Shown one piece after another: positions 54,574 to 64,000 of a stretch of 64,000 nt of DNA. The stretch comes from Desulfobulbus rhabdoformis (GTDB taxonomy: Bacteria; Desulfobacterota; Desulfobulbia; Desulfobulbales; Desulfobulbaceae). A program made the translations under genes and the position numbers. Under the pieces are notes generated by a model that saw nothing but the letters and a program-made list of their open reading frames with translations, did no database searches and was not told where the DNA came from. Within the stretch, counting starts at the first letter, position 1, and every line of letters begins with the position of its first letter. The stretch spans positions 1 to 64,000 of the forward strand of contig NZ_JAFFQA010000003.1 of the NCBI RefSeq assembly GCF_016919065.1, in the 5' to 3' direction.

Positions 54574-55555
54574 AGTAAAAACCGCCTTTCTGCTGGCCGG
54601 TGGCTGCGCGGGCTGCGAGATGGCCGTGGTCGATCTCTCCGAAAAGCTGGTCGATGCCCTGGAGCATCTGGAAATCGTTTTCTGGGCCCCCACAGTTACC
54701 GACGTTAAATACAAGGATCTGGAAGAGATGGAGGACAACTCCATCGACCTGGCCTTTGTTGATGGCATGATCCGCAACACCGAGAACCTGCACACCGTCG
54801 AGGTGCTACGGAAAAAATCAAAGATTCTGGTGGCCTTTGGGGCCTGCGCAACTCTGGGTGGTATTGCCGCTCTGGGCGATCTCCATACCAACGAAGAGCT
54901 GATGGAGCAGGCCTATAAAAAGTCCTTTTCCACCGATAATCCCGACAATGTCATGCCGACCCCGGAGTATCTCCTGGATGGCAAGTACGACCTCACTATC
55001 CCGGCGCTGCTGCCTAACTGCTCCACCATCGATCAGGTGGTGGATGTGGACTACTACGTGGGGGGCTGCCCCCCGCATCCTTCCTTTGTCGGTCAGCTGG
55101 TTGGTGCCATTGTGGCTGGTGATCTGCCTCCCGCTGGCTCCTGGCTCACCGGCGGCAAGGCGGTCTGCGACACCTGCAAGCGCAACCCGGCACTCACCGG
55201 TCAGGAGCGCTTGCCCATAGGCGAGATCAAACGGACCATTGATGGCCGCCCTGATCCCAACACCTGCCTTCTGCAACAGGGGTACATGTGTTTTGGTCCG
55301 GTGACCCAAGGCGATTGTGGGGCTTCCTGCCTGAATGTGAACATTCCCTGTCGCGGCTGCGGTGGCCCCATCCCTGGTATCAAGGATTTTGGTGCCCGCT
55401 GTGTCTCCACCCTGGCTTCCAGCATGGAGAACGAGGCAGTTGCAGAGCAATTCATTGATAAATACAACGATATGGCCAAGATGTTCTACCGCTACAGCCA
55501 TACGGCCTCGAAATTTAACCACCGGGTGGCCCAGCGTAAGGAGAAAGCAGCATGA
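54563..55555 (+). CDS. mvhG: [NiFe] hydrogenase small subunit MvhG
   Basis: The small subunit carries the Fe-S relay from the [NiFe] site. The 330-residue protein has GGCAGCEMAV (about 13-22), FGACATLGG (about 94), VGGCPPHPSF (about 166), CDTCKRNP (about 199), CFGPVTQGDCGASC (about 247) and CRGCGGPIPG (about 267). There is no twin-arginine signal, so it is cytoplasmic. The ATG at 54563 is preferred to one at 54557 because of the better distance from GGAGG. Confidence 0.93.
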   Translation: MANKVKTAFLLAGGCAGCEMAVVDLSEKLVDALEHLEIVFWAPTVTDVKYKDLEEMEDNSIDLAFVDGMIRNTENLHTVEVLRKKSKILVAFGACATLGGIAALGDLHTNEELMEQAYKKSFSTDNPDNVMPTPEYLLDGKYDLTIPALLPNCSTIDQVVDVDYYVGGCPPHPSFVGQLVGAIVAGDLPPAGSWLTGGKAVCDTCKRNPALTGQERLPIGEIKRTIDGRPDPNTCLLQQGYMCFGPVTQGDCGASCLNVNIPCRGCGGPIPGIKDFGARCVSTLASSMENEAVAEQFIDKYNDMAKMFYRYSHTASKFNHRVAQRKEKAA

Positions 55556-57018
55556 AAAAGATCGAAATCAGCCCAATTACCCGCCTCGAGGGACATGGCA
55601 AGATTGCCATTTTCCTAGATGATGCCGGCAATGTGGACGACGCCTTCTTCCAGACTGTCGAGTTCCGTGGCTTTGAAAAATTCCTCCAAGGGATGCCCAT
55701 GGAGGAGGTCCCGCGGACCGTTTCCACCGTCTGTGGTGTCTGTCGTGGTGTCCACTTCACGGCCTCGATGAAGGCATCTGACGGCGTCTTTGGGGTCACC
55801 CCGCCTCCGGCAGGACGCAAGCTGCGCGAGCTGTTCTTCAACGCACATTACGTAGAAGATCACTCGGTTATTCTTTACGCCTTGGGGCTGCCTGACTTTG
55901 TCGTCGGCCCTGAAGCCAATCCGGCTGAACGCAATGTGGTTGGTCTGATCAACGCCGTTGGGGCCGATGTGGGACGCGAGGTCCTGCGCAAACGTGGTCT
56001 GGCGGTAAAAATCTTTGAGCTTCTGGGCGGCAAGCCCAATCATCCGGTGGCTGCCATTCCCGGCGGCTGGTCAAAGCAGCTCAGCGAGGAGGAGCGGAAA
56101 CAGATCGAGGAGTGGTCCGAGGAGCTGGTTGGACTGGGCGAGCTGACCCTGAAGGTCTTTGAGGATGTGGTCCTTAAAAATGACAAGTACATGGAGCTGG
56201 TCACCGGTGATATGTACAAGGTCGAAGTCGGCTACATGGGCTCTGTCGATGAGAACGACAACATCACCTACTATGACGGTACCCAGAAAATTATTGATTC
56301 TGAGGGCAATCTGGTGGGCTCCTTCAAGGGCAAAGAGTACCTCGATTTTATCTCCGAGCGGGTCCAGCCCTGGACATATCTCAAGTTTCCCTACCAGAAG
56401 AAGATCGGCCCCTGGAAAGGAATCGTCGAAGGTCCCGGCACCAACATCTACAGTGTCGGTCCACTGGCACGGATGAACATCGTCAAAGGCATGGATACCC
56501 CGCTGGCGCAAAAGCATTTCGAGAAATTCCACGCCACCTTTGGCGCCAAGCCGGTCCATAATGTTCTGGCCTACCACTGGGCACGTGCCATCGAACTGCT
56601 CAATGCGGCTGAGAAATGCCTCCAGCTCTCCCGTGATCCTGAAATTACCTCCAAAGAGACCTGGAACAAACCAACCTCCTGCCCGGGCGAGGGGGTAGGC
56701 GTCATCGAGGCTCCGCGCGGAACCCTGATCCATCACTACTGTACCGATGGCAAGGGGATCGTCACCGATGCCAACCTGATCGTCGCTACCACTCACAACA
56801 ACGCCCCAATCAACCTGGCGGTGAAAAAGGCGGCCAAGCACTTCATCAAGAACGGTGATGTCTCCCCGGCTATGCTCAACTATGTGGAGATGGCTTTCCG
56901 TCCCTACGACCTCTGCCTGGCCTGCGCTACCCACACTGTGACCGGTGGCGGCTCACCGCTGTTGGTGGAAATCTTCGACAAGGATGGTAAGCTCTATAAG
57001 ACTCTGAAAAACTTTTAA
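55552..57018 (+). CDS. mvhA: [NiFe] hydrogenase large subunit MvhA
   Basis: MvhA oxidises H2 at the [NiFe] centre. The 488-residue protein has the N-terminal ligand motif TVCGVCRGVH (Cys pair near residues 62-65) after SPITRLEGHGKI, and the C-terminal pair in DLCLACATH (about 454-462). About 26 residues follow that histidine, the tail removed by a maturation protease once Ni is inserted; a protease gene lies downstream. Its start overlaps mvhG by ATGA. It closes the hdrACB-mvhDGA operon. Confidence 0.94.
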   Translation: MKKIEISPITRLEGHGKIAIFLDDAGNVDDAFFQTVEFRGFEKFLQGMPMEEVPRTVSTVCGVCRGVHFTASMKASDGVFGVTPPPAGRKLRELFFNAHYVEDHSVILYALGLPDFVVGPEANPAERNVVGLINAVGADVGREVLRKRGLAVKIFELLGGKPNHPVAAIPGGWSKQLSEEERKQIEEWSEELVGLGELTLKVFEDVVLKNDKYMELVTGDMYKVEVGYMGSVDENDNITYYDGTQKIIDSEGNLVGSFKGKEYLDFISERVQPWTYLKFPYQKKIGPWKGIVEGPGTNIYSVGPLARMNIVKGMDTPLAQKHFEKFHATFGAKPVHNVLAYHWARAIELLNAAEKCLQLSRDPEITSKETWNKPTSCPGEGVGVIEAPRGTLIHHYCTDGKGIVTDANLIVATTHNNAPINLAVKKAAKHFIKNGDVSPAMLNYVEMAFRPYDLCLACATHTVTGGGSPLLVEIFDKDGKLYKTLKNF

Positions 57019-57031
57019 GGCTGGTCGTACC

Positions 57032-57137
57032 GGTGGGCACAAAAAACGTGCCCACCCTACGCACTACGTACACCAATGAAACCTCAGAGTAGATTAAAGT
57101 GGGCAGGTTGTTTCTGCCCACCGGTTGAAATCTACTC
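57032..57137. repeat. Two hairpins in the mvhA-protease gap
   Basis: GGTGGGCAC/GTGCCCACC (57032-57040, 57048-57056) surrounds an A6 loop. The second hairpin has the nested stems GAGTAGATT/AATCTACTC (57087-57095, 57129-57137) and GTGGGCAG/CTGCCCAC (57099-57106, 57114-57121). Both share the GTGGGCA word. They may act as 3'-end stabilisers or weak terminators; a half match to the hdrA-upstream motif (CGCATAAAA, 57137-57145) follows. Confidence 0.55.
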
Positions 57138-57304
57138 GCATAAAATGCCCCATTTTCGTTTGGTCTTGGCACCCCCGTAAAATAGGGCTACCACTCACCT
57201 GGGTTTTTCCTGGCTTGAGTACCTTTGTAGCATGAAAAAAGACCCGAGTCTGTGATCAGGGGATCGATCACAGACTCACCCTTGCATTCTGAAGAGGTCA
57301 AACA

Positions 57305-57769
57305 ATGAAAACAGTGGTCGTTGGAATCGGTAACCCCTATCTGCAGGATGATCGCGCCGGTGTTGTGGTCATCGAGCGGCTAGAAGAGGAAGGTATTGGT
57401 TGCCAGACCGAGATGGTCCTCACCGTTGGTTTTGAAGTGATGGATAAGATCAAGGGCTATGATCAGGCAATCATTGTCGATGCCTGCATGCTGGGCCGGG
57501 AGCCGGGGGAGATTTTAGAGGTCAACGTGGACGATATCTTCACCACCCATGCCCTGGTCAACTCACACGCGGTCACTCTAGGCACGACGCTGAAGACCGG
57601 CTCTATCTGTTTTCCCGACGAGATGCCTGCCAACATTCGTATCCTGCTCATCGAGGTGAAGGATATCAAAGAATTCACCCAGCAGATGTCTCCGGAGGTG
57701 GAAGCTGCGGTGGATATTGTGGTGGAAAAAATCAAGACAATGGTCGCTGAGCAAGCGGTGGCAGGGTAA
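57305..57769 (+). CDS. Hydrogenase maturation protease (HyaD/HycI type)
   Basis: This 154-residue endopeptidase is of the HoxM/HycI family, with GIGNPYLQDDRAGV at the N-terminus (conserved Asp/Glu Ni ligands), VDACMLG near residue 60 and the later NSHAVTLG. It removes the C-terminal tail of the large subunit after nickel is inserted. The position 286 bases after mvhA makes that subunit its likely substrate. Because two hairpins lie between, it may be expressed separately. Confidence 0.9.
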   Translation: MKTVVVGIGNPYLQDDRAGVVVIERLEEEGIGCQTEMVLTVGFEVMDKIKGYDQAIIVDACMLGREPGEILEVNVDDIFTTHALVNSHAVTLGTTLKTGSICFPDEMPANIRILLIEVKDIKEFTQQMSPEVEAAVDIVVEKIKTMVAEQAVAG

Positions 57770-57813
57770 ATAGCTCTTCCACCAAAGCTATGGAATTACC
57801 CCGCAGCTACGCC

Positions 57814-57896
57814 CTGTTGGGGTTCCTTCCTCACCACCAACCTTCATCGCTTCATGGGAGTAGGGTAGGTTGGTGGTGAGAGACGACCCCCAACAG
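57814..57896. repeat. Interrupted hairpin after the maturation protease
   Basis: CTGTTGGGG (57814-57822) pairs with CCCCAACAG (57888-57896), and CTCACCACCAACCT (57830-57843) with AGGTTGGTGGTGAG (57867-57880). The 83-bp structure lies 45 bases after the protease stop. No T-tract follows. Confidence 0.6.
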
Positions 57897-57970
57897 AATA
57901 AATACTATGCATATATTTTTTGCCGCTTATTGATGCTCAGCTGAGGTTGGGAGGAAATAACAAAATACAA

Positions 57971-58003
57971 AGGGCTTCCGCCATTACAGTGGAAGCCCTT
58001 TTT
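57971..58003. terminator. Bidirectional intrinsic terminator before dapL
   Basis: AGGGCTTCC (57971-57979) and GGAAGCCCT (57991-57999) form a 9-bp stem followed by TTTTT on the plus strand. On the minus strand the TTTGTATTTTG side is a weaker U-tract. It separates the convergent hydrogenase and dapL transcripts. Confidence 0.8.
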
Positions 58004-58027
58004 CCATCTCAGAATTTGCCAAGAATC

Positions 58028-59254
58028 TTACTTTTTCATGGCCTCTTTGAGACGCTCCATAGCTTTAATAACATTCGCCTCGGAATTGAAGGCGGAGATG
58101 CGGATATAGCCCTCGCCGCAGGTTCCAAAACCAGCGCCTGGGGTACAGACTACACCTGCCTTATTCAGAAGCAGGTCAAAAAATCCCCAGGAATCCTGGC
58201 CTCCGTCGATCCAGACATAGGGCGAATTGTCGCCTCCCACATACTCATAGCCAAGCTCACTCATCGCTTTGCCGATAATCTTGGCATTACTTAAATAGCC
58301 ATCAATCAATGCGGTGCACTGCGCCTTGCCCGCCTCGGAGTAGACCGCCTCGGCTGCGCGCTGTACCGGATAGGAGACACCATTGAATTTGGTGCAGTGG
58401 CGGCGGTTCCACAGCGGATGAATCGCCTGTTTGTTACCGGCAGCATCATAGGCCATGCACTCTTTGGGCACCACGGTATAAGCGCAGCGGGTTCCGGTAA
58501 AACCGGCACTCTTAGAGAAGCTGCGGAACTCAATGGCTACTTCACGGGCCCCCTCAATCTCATAGATGGAATGGGGCAGCTCCTCGTCACGAATAAAGGC
58601 CTCGTAAGCGGCATCAAAGAGAATCAGCGCCTTATTGTCACGGGCATAATCAACCCAGACCTTCAACTGCTCCTTTGTGGCGGTAGAGCCGGTGGGGTTG
58701 TTCGGAAAGCAGAGATAAATAAGGTCGACCTGCTCTTTAGGCAGATCCGGGACAAAGTTGTTTTCCTTGGTGGAGTCCAGGTAGACAATCCCCTCAAAAC
58801 GCCCGTCTTTAAAGGCACCTGTACGACCGGCCATGACATTGGTGTCCAGGTAGACAGGATAAACCGGATCGGGAATGGCAATCTTGGCTTCGGTGGAAAA
58901 GAGCTCCTGAATATTACCGGTATCGCATTTGGCGCCATCGGAGACAAAGACCTCATCCGCCGCTATGTCTGCACCACGATCCTGAAAATCGTTCTTGGCG
59001 ATGGTCTCACGCAGGAAGTCGTACCCCTGTTCAGGGCCATAGCCACGAAAGCTGGCAGCAGTTGCCATCTCGTCTACGCCCTTATGAAAGGCCTCGACAC
59101 AGGCGGGGGGCAGGGGATTGGTCACGTCGCCAATACCGAGCTTGATCACCTCTTGCTCTGGATTCGCTGCCTGGAAGGCGGCAACGCGTTTGGCGATGTC
59201 GGAAAACAGGTAGGAAGCCTGCAGCTTGAGATAATGCTCGTTAATTGTCAACAT
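58028..59254 (-). CDS. dapL: LL-diaminopimelate aminotransferase
   Basis: DapL converts tetrahydrodipicolinate directly to LL-diaminopimelate with glutamate, a one-step lysine and cell-wall branch found in Chlamydiae, plants and several anaerobes. The 408-residue length is exact for the family. Visible motifs are [17 protein letters not shown] (about 39-55), [21 protein letters not shown] (about 183), and the PLP-lysine site [17 protein letters not shown] (about 247-263). It is the most downstream gene of the minus-strand set that starts at pyrG. Confidence 0.95.
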   Translation of the reverse strand: MLTINEHYLKLQASYLFSDIAKRVAAFQAANPEQEVIKLGIGDVTNPLPPACVEAFHKGVDEMATAASFRGYGPEQGYDFLRETIAKNDFQDRGADIAADEVFVSDGAKCDTGNIQELFSTEAKIAIPDPVYPVYLDTNVMAGRTGAFKDGRFEGIVYLDSTKENNFVPDLPKEQVDLIYLCFPNNPTGSTATKEQLKVWVDYARDNKALILFDAAYEAFIRDEELPHSIYEIEGAREVAIEFRSFSKSAGFTGTRCAYTVVPKECMAYDAAGNKQAIHPLWNRRHCTKFNGVSYPVQRAAEAVYSEAGKAQCTALIDGYLSNAKIIGKAMSELGYEYVGGDNSPYVWIDGGQDSWGFFDLLLNKAGVVCTPGAGFGTCGEGYIRISAFNSEANVIKAMERLKEAMKK

Positions 59255-59396
59255 GGCATACGTCCCTTCAAGTGTTAGCCGCGATACGCGGGATTGAGTT
59301 TGTCATTCAAATAAATAATTGAGCCACCCTACAGGGTGCCTGAGATTTTCGCAAGCAGACTGGCAGGGGGTATTGAGAATGCCCCCCAAGCCGGAT

Positions 59397-59423
59397 CGAA
59401 AAAATATAATTATTCAAGGTATT
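59397..59423. repeat. Solo end of palindromic repeat family 1 (G)
   Basis: GAAAAAATATAATTATTCAA (59398-59417) and the following GGTATT match the right end of family 1 (GAAAAAGCAATTATTCAAG) but no opposite end or core is recognisable towards dapL. It lies directly after the lptC stop codon on the minus strand. Confidence 0.5.
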
Positions 59424-59996
59424 CTAGAGGGTTACCCTCACACGGTCCGTAAAATCAAAATCCCCGGAATTGAAATCATAGTTCATATGTCCGGCATCGA
59501 TTTTCATATTCGGAGCCTGGATATAGACCTTGCCCGGGCTAATCAGCGTTTTTTTGGCGTCATCATACTCCAACCGTTCGGAAAGCAGAACCTGCTCAAC
59601 GGTCGGCTTGGTGATACGCACATCGTCTCGAAGCACTAAATACCGGGTATCCATGCGGTAGGAGCCTTCACGGCTTTCTATATCAATGGGTTCCCGCTTG
59701 GCACCAACGTACTTGGCGTCAACGCCCTGCATATCAATTTGTTGGTCAAACTCGCCAGTGAAGGCACGCTTGGCTGTTATCTGCCACTCTTCAACGCCCT
59801 GACTGGCCAAGGTCATGGTTACCTTCTCCATGACGAAGTTCTTGCTGGCAGACTCTTCCTGGGGTTGCGCGAGCTTGGAATTATAGCCCCCCCGGGGAGT
59901 AAGAAAGGCCCCCAGAAGCGGATGCCAGAAGGGACTTGTGAGTAAAAGCAAGAGCGGCAACAGCCAGAGAAGATTGCGCGGGTTTTTCAGCATCAT
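59424..59996 (-). CDS. lptC: LPS export system periplasmic protein LptC
   Basis: LptC accepts lipopolysaccharide from LptBFG and passes it to LptA. The 190-residue protein has one N-terminal membrane helix (about 7-22, LLWLLPLLLLLTSPFWH) and a beta-jellyroll with ITAKRAFTGEFDQQIDMQGV, IESREGSYRMDTR, LLSERLEYDDAKKTL and a closing DFDFTDRVRVTL. The stop of kdsC overlaps its start by 4 bases. The usual followers lptA and lptB are not here; dapL follows instead. Confidence 0.88.
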   Translation of the reverse strand: MMLKNPRNLLWLLPLLLLLTSPFWHPLLGAFLTPRGGYNSKLAQPQEESASKNFVMEKVTMTLASQGVEEWQITAKRAFTGEFDQQIDMQGVDAKYVGAKREPIDIESREGSYRMDTRYLVLRDDVRITKPTVEQVLLSERLEYDDAKKTLISPGKVYIQAPNMKIDAGHMNYDFNSGDFDFTDRVRVTL

Positions 59997-60553
59997 CGAT
60001 CGAATTTGGCCCGCATCTTCGCCTGGTTGCCCTGGGATTCGATGATAAGATCACAGATCTCACGTACTGCCCCAAAGCCGCCGCTATGCTCGGTGGTATA
60101 ATGGACGCGCTGGCGAATTTCCTCCACCGCATTGGCGGGAGCCGCTGCCAGTCCGACCCGGTTAAGCAGGGGCATATCCATAAGATCATCGCCCATATAC
60201 GCCGTTTGTGGCGGGCGCAGACCGGTTTCCTTGAGAATACTCTCATAAGCCCCCAGCTTATCCGAGTGCCCCTGAAAGACATAACTCAGCCCCAGGTCCT
60301 TGGCGCGGCGCTCCACCATGGGCGAGGTGCGGGCGGTGATAATGCCAACCTTGACCCCACTGTCCTGAAGCAAACGCAGCCCCAGTCCGTCCTGGGTATT
60401 AAAGCACTTGGACTCGACACCATCCGAGGAATAAATCAGAGTACCATCGGTGAGGACACCGTCCACATCAAGCAGCAGCAGTTCCACCTGCTTGGCGCGA
60501 ACCAGGACCGATTTCCAGGCCTCTGAACGAATTATTGGCTTATTGCGATTCAT
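59993..60553 (-). CDS. kdsC: 3-deoxy-D-manno-octulosonate 8-phosphate phosphatase
   Basis: This HAD-type C0 phosphatase makes KDO from KDO-8-phosphate. It has the first motif LLLLDVDGVLTDG (Asp nucleophile), GIITARTSPMVERRAKDLG (second motif), the Lys of HSDKLGAYESIL, and AYMGDDLMDMPLL (third motif). The ATG at 60553, after GAGGA, gives 186 residues, the usual size. A start at 60628, after AAGGAG and overlapping kdsA, would add 25 residues and is also possible. The product feeds KDO-lipid A synthesis together with kdsA. Confidence 0.92.
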   Translation of the reverse strand: MNRNKPIIRSEAWKSVLVRAKQVELLLLDVDGVLTDGTLIYSSDGVESKCFNTQDGLGLRLLQDSGVKVGIITARTSPMVERRAKDLGLSYVFQGHSDKLGAYESILKETGLRPPQTAYMGDDLMDMPLLNRVGLAAAPANAVEEIRQRVHYTTEHSGGFGAVREICDLIIESQGNQAKMRAKFDR

Positions 60554-60620
60554 GGATCTATTCCTCAGGGCTTCTGTCAACTCACAATCGGTGGGATAGC
60601 CCCCACCAGGGATACCGCAA

Positions 60621-61466
60621 TCAGACATTGACCACTCCTTCCACAGCCTGACGTACAGCCAGCAGTTGTTTCAGCAGCGATTCGACCTGATCCAGTGGCA
60701 ATGAATTGGGCCCATCGCAGAGCGCCTTGTCCGGATCGGGATGCACCTCGATAAAAAGACCATCGATGCCCACGGCCATGGCCGCCCGGGCAAGCGGTGG
60801 GATGAACTCGCGCTGGCCTCCGGAACTGCCACCGGCACCACCGGGCAACTGCACCGAATGAGTGGCATCGTAGACCACGGGGTATCCGTAAGAACGCAAC
60901 ACCGCCAGCGAACGCATATCAACCACCAGGTTGTTGTAACCAAAACTGGCCCCGCGCTCGGTGAGCATGATCTTTTCAGTGCCCGAGCCCTTGAGCTTAT
61001 TGACTGCGTTCTCCATATCCCAGGGAGAGACAAACTGGCCCTTTTTGACGTTAATCACCTTGCCGGTTTTGGCGGCGGCGGCAAGCAGGTCGGTCTGGCG
61101 GCAGAGAAAGGCGGGGATCTGAATAATATCCAGACATTCAGCAGCCAAAGGAGCCTGGGAAGGCTCATGGATATCTGAGACCACAGGCACCGACATCTCT
61201 TCACGCAGACGCCCCAGAATCTCCAGCCCCTTTTCAAGGCCGGGTCCCCGGTAGGAGGAGAGCGAGGTTCGGTTGGCCTTGTCAAAAGAGGCCTTGAACA
61301 CGTAATTGATGCCCAGGCGGCTGGTAATGGCCTTCATTTCCTCGGCTACCTCACGCGCCAGTTCTTCGCTTTCCAAGGCACAGGGACCAGCCAGCAAGAG
61401 CAGGGGAGCGCCAGGACCGACGTTCAGTGCTCCCAGAGGTGTGGGCGCAATCTCAACATTTTTCAT
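60621..61466 (-). CDS. kdsA: KDO-8-phosphate synthase
   Basis: KdsA condenses PEP with arabinose-5-phosphate. The 281-residue TIM barrel has [10 protein letters not shown] near the N-terminus, [12 protein letters not shown] (about 58-70), [32 protein letters not shown], and the late CDGPNSLPL. Metal-type members have an early Asn-to-Cys change; I did not establish the class. The ATG at 61466 lies 4 bases after the pyrG stop, so both are in one operon. Confidence 0.95.
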   Translation of the reverse strand: MKNVEIAPTPLGALNVGPGAPLLLLAGPCALESEELAREVAEEMKAITSRLGINYVFKASFDKANRTSLSSYRGPGLEKGLEILGRLREEMSVPVVSDIHEPSQAPLAAECLDIIQIPAFLCRQTDLLAAAAKTGKVINVKKGQFVSPWDMENAVNKLKGSGTEKIMLTERGASFGYNNLVVDMRSLAVLRSYGYPVVYDATHSVQLPGGAGGSSGGQREFIPPLARAAMAVGIDGLFIEVHPDPDKALCDGPNSLPLDQVESLLKQLLAVRQAVEGVVNV

Positions 61467-61470
61467 GCGA

Positions 61471-63276
<1,806 letters not shown>

Positions 63277-63306
63277 CTAGCGAAACGGGAATCCGTGAGA
63301 ACTACA

Positions 63307-63449
63307 GGGTGTCTGGAATAATTAGATTTTTCAATCAAGGTCAAGGATTCGGAGTCTTCACCTACCTTCGAGGATACAATTTTCAGCATGGTGAGGCAAG
63401 CGTCAAACTCCGCGAGGTTGGCAGAAAAAGCAATTTATTCAAGATTCCC
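63307..63449. repeat. Palindromic repeat family 1, rearranged copy E
   Basis: The ends match copy A (GGGTGTCTGGAATAATT, TTTATTCAAGATTCCC), but the left half of the core is missing. It keeps CGGAGTCTTCACCTACC (63350-63366), the right insert of copy B, and follows it with GGCAAGCGTCAAACTCCG (63395-63412), a near complement. No flanking direct repeat is seen, so it is an older, altered copy. Confidence 0.65.
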
Positions 63450-63498
63450 TCTCCAATTATGAAGTGACGCCAAATAGGGGCTTTACGTCCGTCAAAAA

Positions 63499-63939
63499 TC
63501 AGGCCCCTTGTGGAGACCAGAGCTCCTCAACCATCTCGATCAGTCCCCGATGCTGAATCTCACTCAAGTCGATAAAAGGTGAGTTGTCATAGGTGGTGTC
63601 TCGATTTTCAACCACCAGTACCTTGGCGTCTTTGCTTAAGGTATGGGTGTGCCAGACCGCCTGTTTCACGTTATAAACCTGGCCGGGAACCAGAGGCTCG
63701 GCATACACCCGCTCTATGGTTTCCGCACCCTCACCGACAAAAAGAATGCAGCGCCCGCTCAAAAGCACAAAGACCTCGTCGGTCTCGTTGTGGCGCTGCA
63801 TACGGGTCAGGTTTTCCGGGAGCAGATCATCGCTGAAATTAAGGATCGCCACCCGCCACGAGGCATAATCAACCAAAGGCTGGTAACCAACAGCGTCATG
63901 GCGTTTGACTTCAAGGATACTCGTAGGAGCACTTTTCAT
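63499..63939 (-). CDS. Cupin-domain protein
   Basis: A 146-residue protein has a single small beta-barrel of the cupin type. The metal-ligand motif RHNETDEVFVLLSGRCILFVG (about residues 49-69) has the His and Glu pattern, and a second motif, VPGQVYNVKQAVWHTH, lies at about 83-98. Function cannot be predicted; such proteins include isomerases, dioxygenases and small sensors. It starts 3 bases after the end of the partial gene at the right edge, so the two are probably co-transcribed. Confidence 0.75.
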   Translation of the reverse strand: MKSAPTSILEVKRHDAVGYQPLVDYASWRVAILNFSDDLLPENLTRMQRHNETDEVFVLLSGRCILFVGEGAETIERVYAEPLVPGQVYNVKQAVWHTHTLSKDAKVLVVENRDTTYDNSPFIDLSEIQHRGLIEMVEELWSPQGA

Positions 63940-63942
63940 GGT

Positions 63943-64000
63943 TTACAGGGGCAGGATTTGTTTAATGAGTTTGTCGCTGTGTACAATTTCCGTAGGCTGC
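63943..64000 (-). CDS. C-terminal end of an unidentified gene
   Basis: The minus strand reads as an open frame from the window edge to a TAA at 63945-63943, ending QPTEIVHSDKLIKQILPL. It is too short to assign. Its stop lies 3 bases from the cupin start, implying an operon. Confidence 0.4.
   Translation of the reverse strand, partial: QPTEIVHSDKLIKQILPL

Overview
The window reads like the chromosome of an anaerobic, Gram-negative, sulfate-reducing-type deltaproteobacterium, most likely of the Desulfobulbaceae/Desulfobulbales (inference from gene content). Pointers are an HdrABC-MvhADG hydrogenase/heterodisulfide reductase module, the HcyBio/NIL-ferredoxin/UPF0280 homocysteine route, DapL lysine synthesis, an ECF nickel/cobalt importer with NikK/NikL-type accessory proteins, and outer-membrane genes (TonB receptor, lptC, kdsA, kdsC). 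Nothing resembling a prophage, plasmid backbone or CRISPR array was seen.

Layout: 1-331 is a truncated IS256-type transposase. 506-7960 holds purT, tRNA-Arg with its promoter and terminator, two small conserved genes and sbcDC. 7953-12627 (minus) is a NikKLMQO-like metal uptake operon whose NikL is split in two and whose fused ATPase carries a His-rich linker. 13037-18953 holds dgkA, an XRE/two-CW gene, mnmA-mtaB and cinA-recA. 19100-22371 is a cobalamin riboswitch and terminator followed by a TonB-dependent receptor and its own TonB. 22430-24934 (minus) is the homocysteine cluster. 25259-32178 holds acnA, an M48 protease, two YbjQ-like genes, a B12/radical SAM enzyme and a REP-associated (RAYT) transposase among REP hairpins. 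32251-41415 is a signalling block: a PAS/PocR hybrid kinase, a haem-binding chemoreceptor, and a PstS-like binding protein beside a second hybrid kinase. 41574-50064 holds a MATE transporter, metF, plsY, a J-domain gene, a cysteine-cluster protein, def-fmt, pgpA and an amidohydrolase. 50688-57769 is hdrACB-mvhDGA plus a hydrogenase maturation protease. 58028-63939 (minus) holds dapL, lptC, kdsC, kdsA, pyrG and a cupin gene; a partial gene runs off the right edge.

How the parts may work together: the ECF importer can supply nickel to the [NiFe] MvhA subunit, whose C-terminal tail needs the protease encoded just downstream. MvhADG-HdrABC would bifurcate electrons from H2 to ferredoxin and a disulfide. 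The ferredoxin-dependent homocysteine cluster and metF both feed methionine synthesis. The cobalamin riboswitch controls corrinoid uptake that could serve B12-dependent enzymes, including the radical SAM protein in this window.

The most unusual feature is not a gene. Two families of imperfect palindromes (about 120-220 bp) are scattered between genes. Several copies have matching short direct repeats at both ends, like small non-autonomous transposons. Family 1 shares one core but carries two different sets of end sequences. One copy (35289-35464) has gained two mutually complementary 17-nt segments placed so that their pairing would cross the core stem. Copies and solo ends often lie directly after stop codons. 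A second unexplained signal is a motif of the form TTTTRTGCWAAAA that occurs three times upstream of hdrA.
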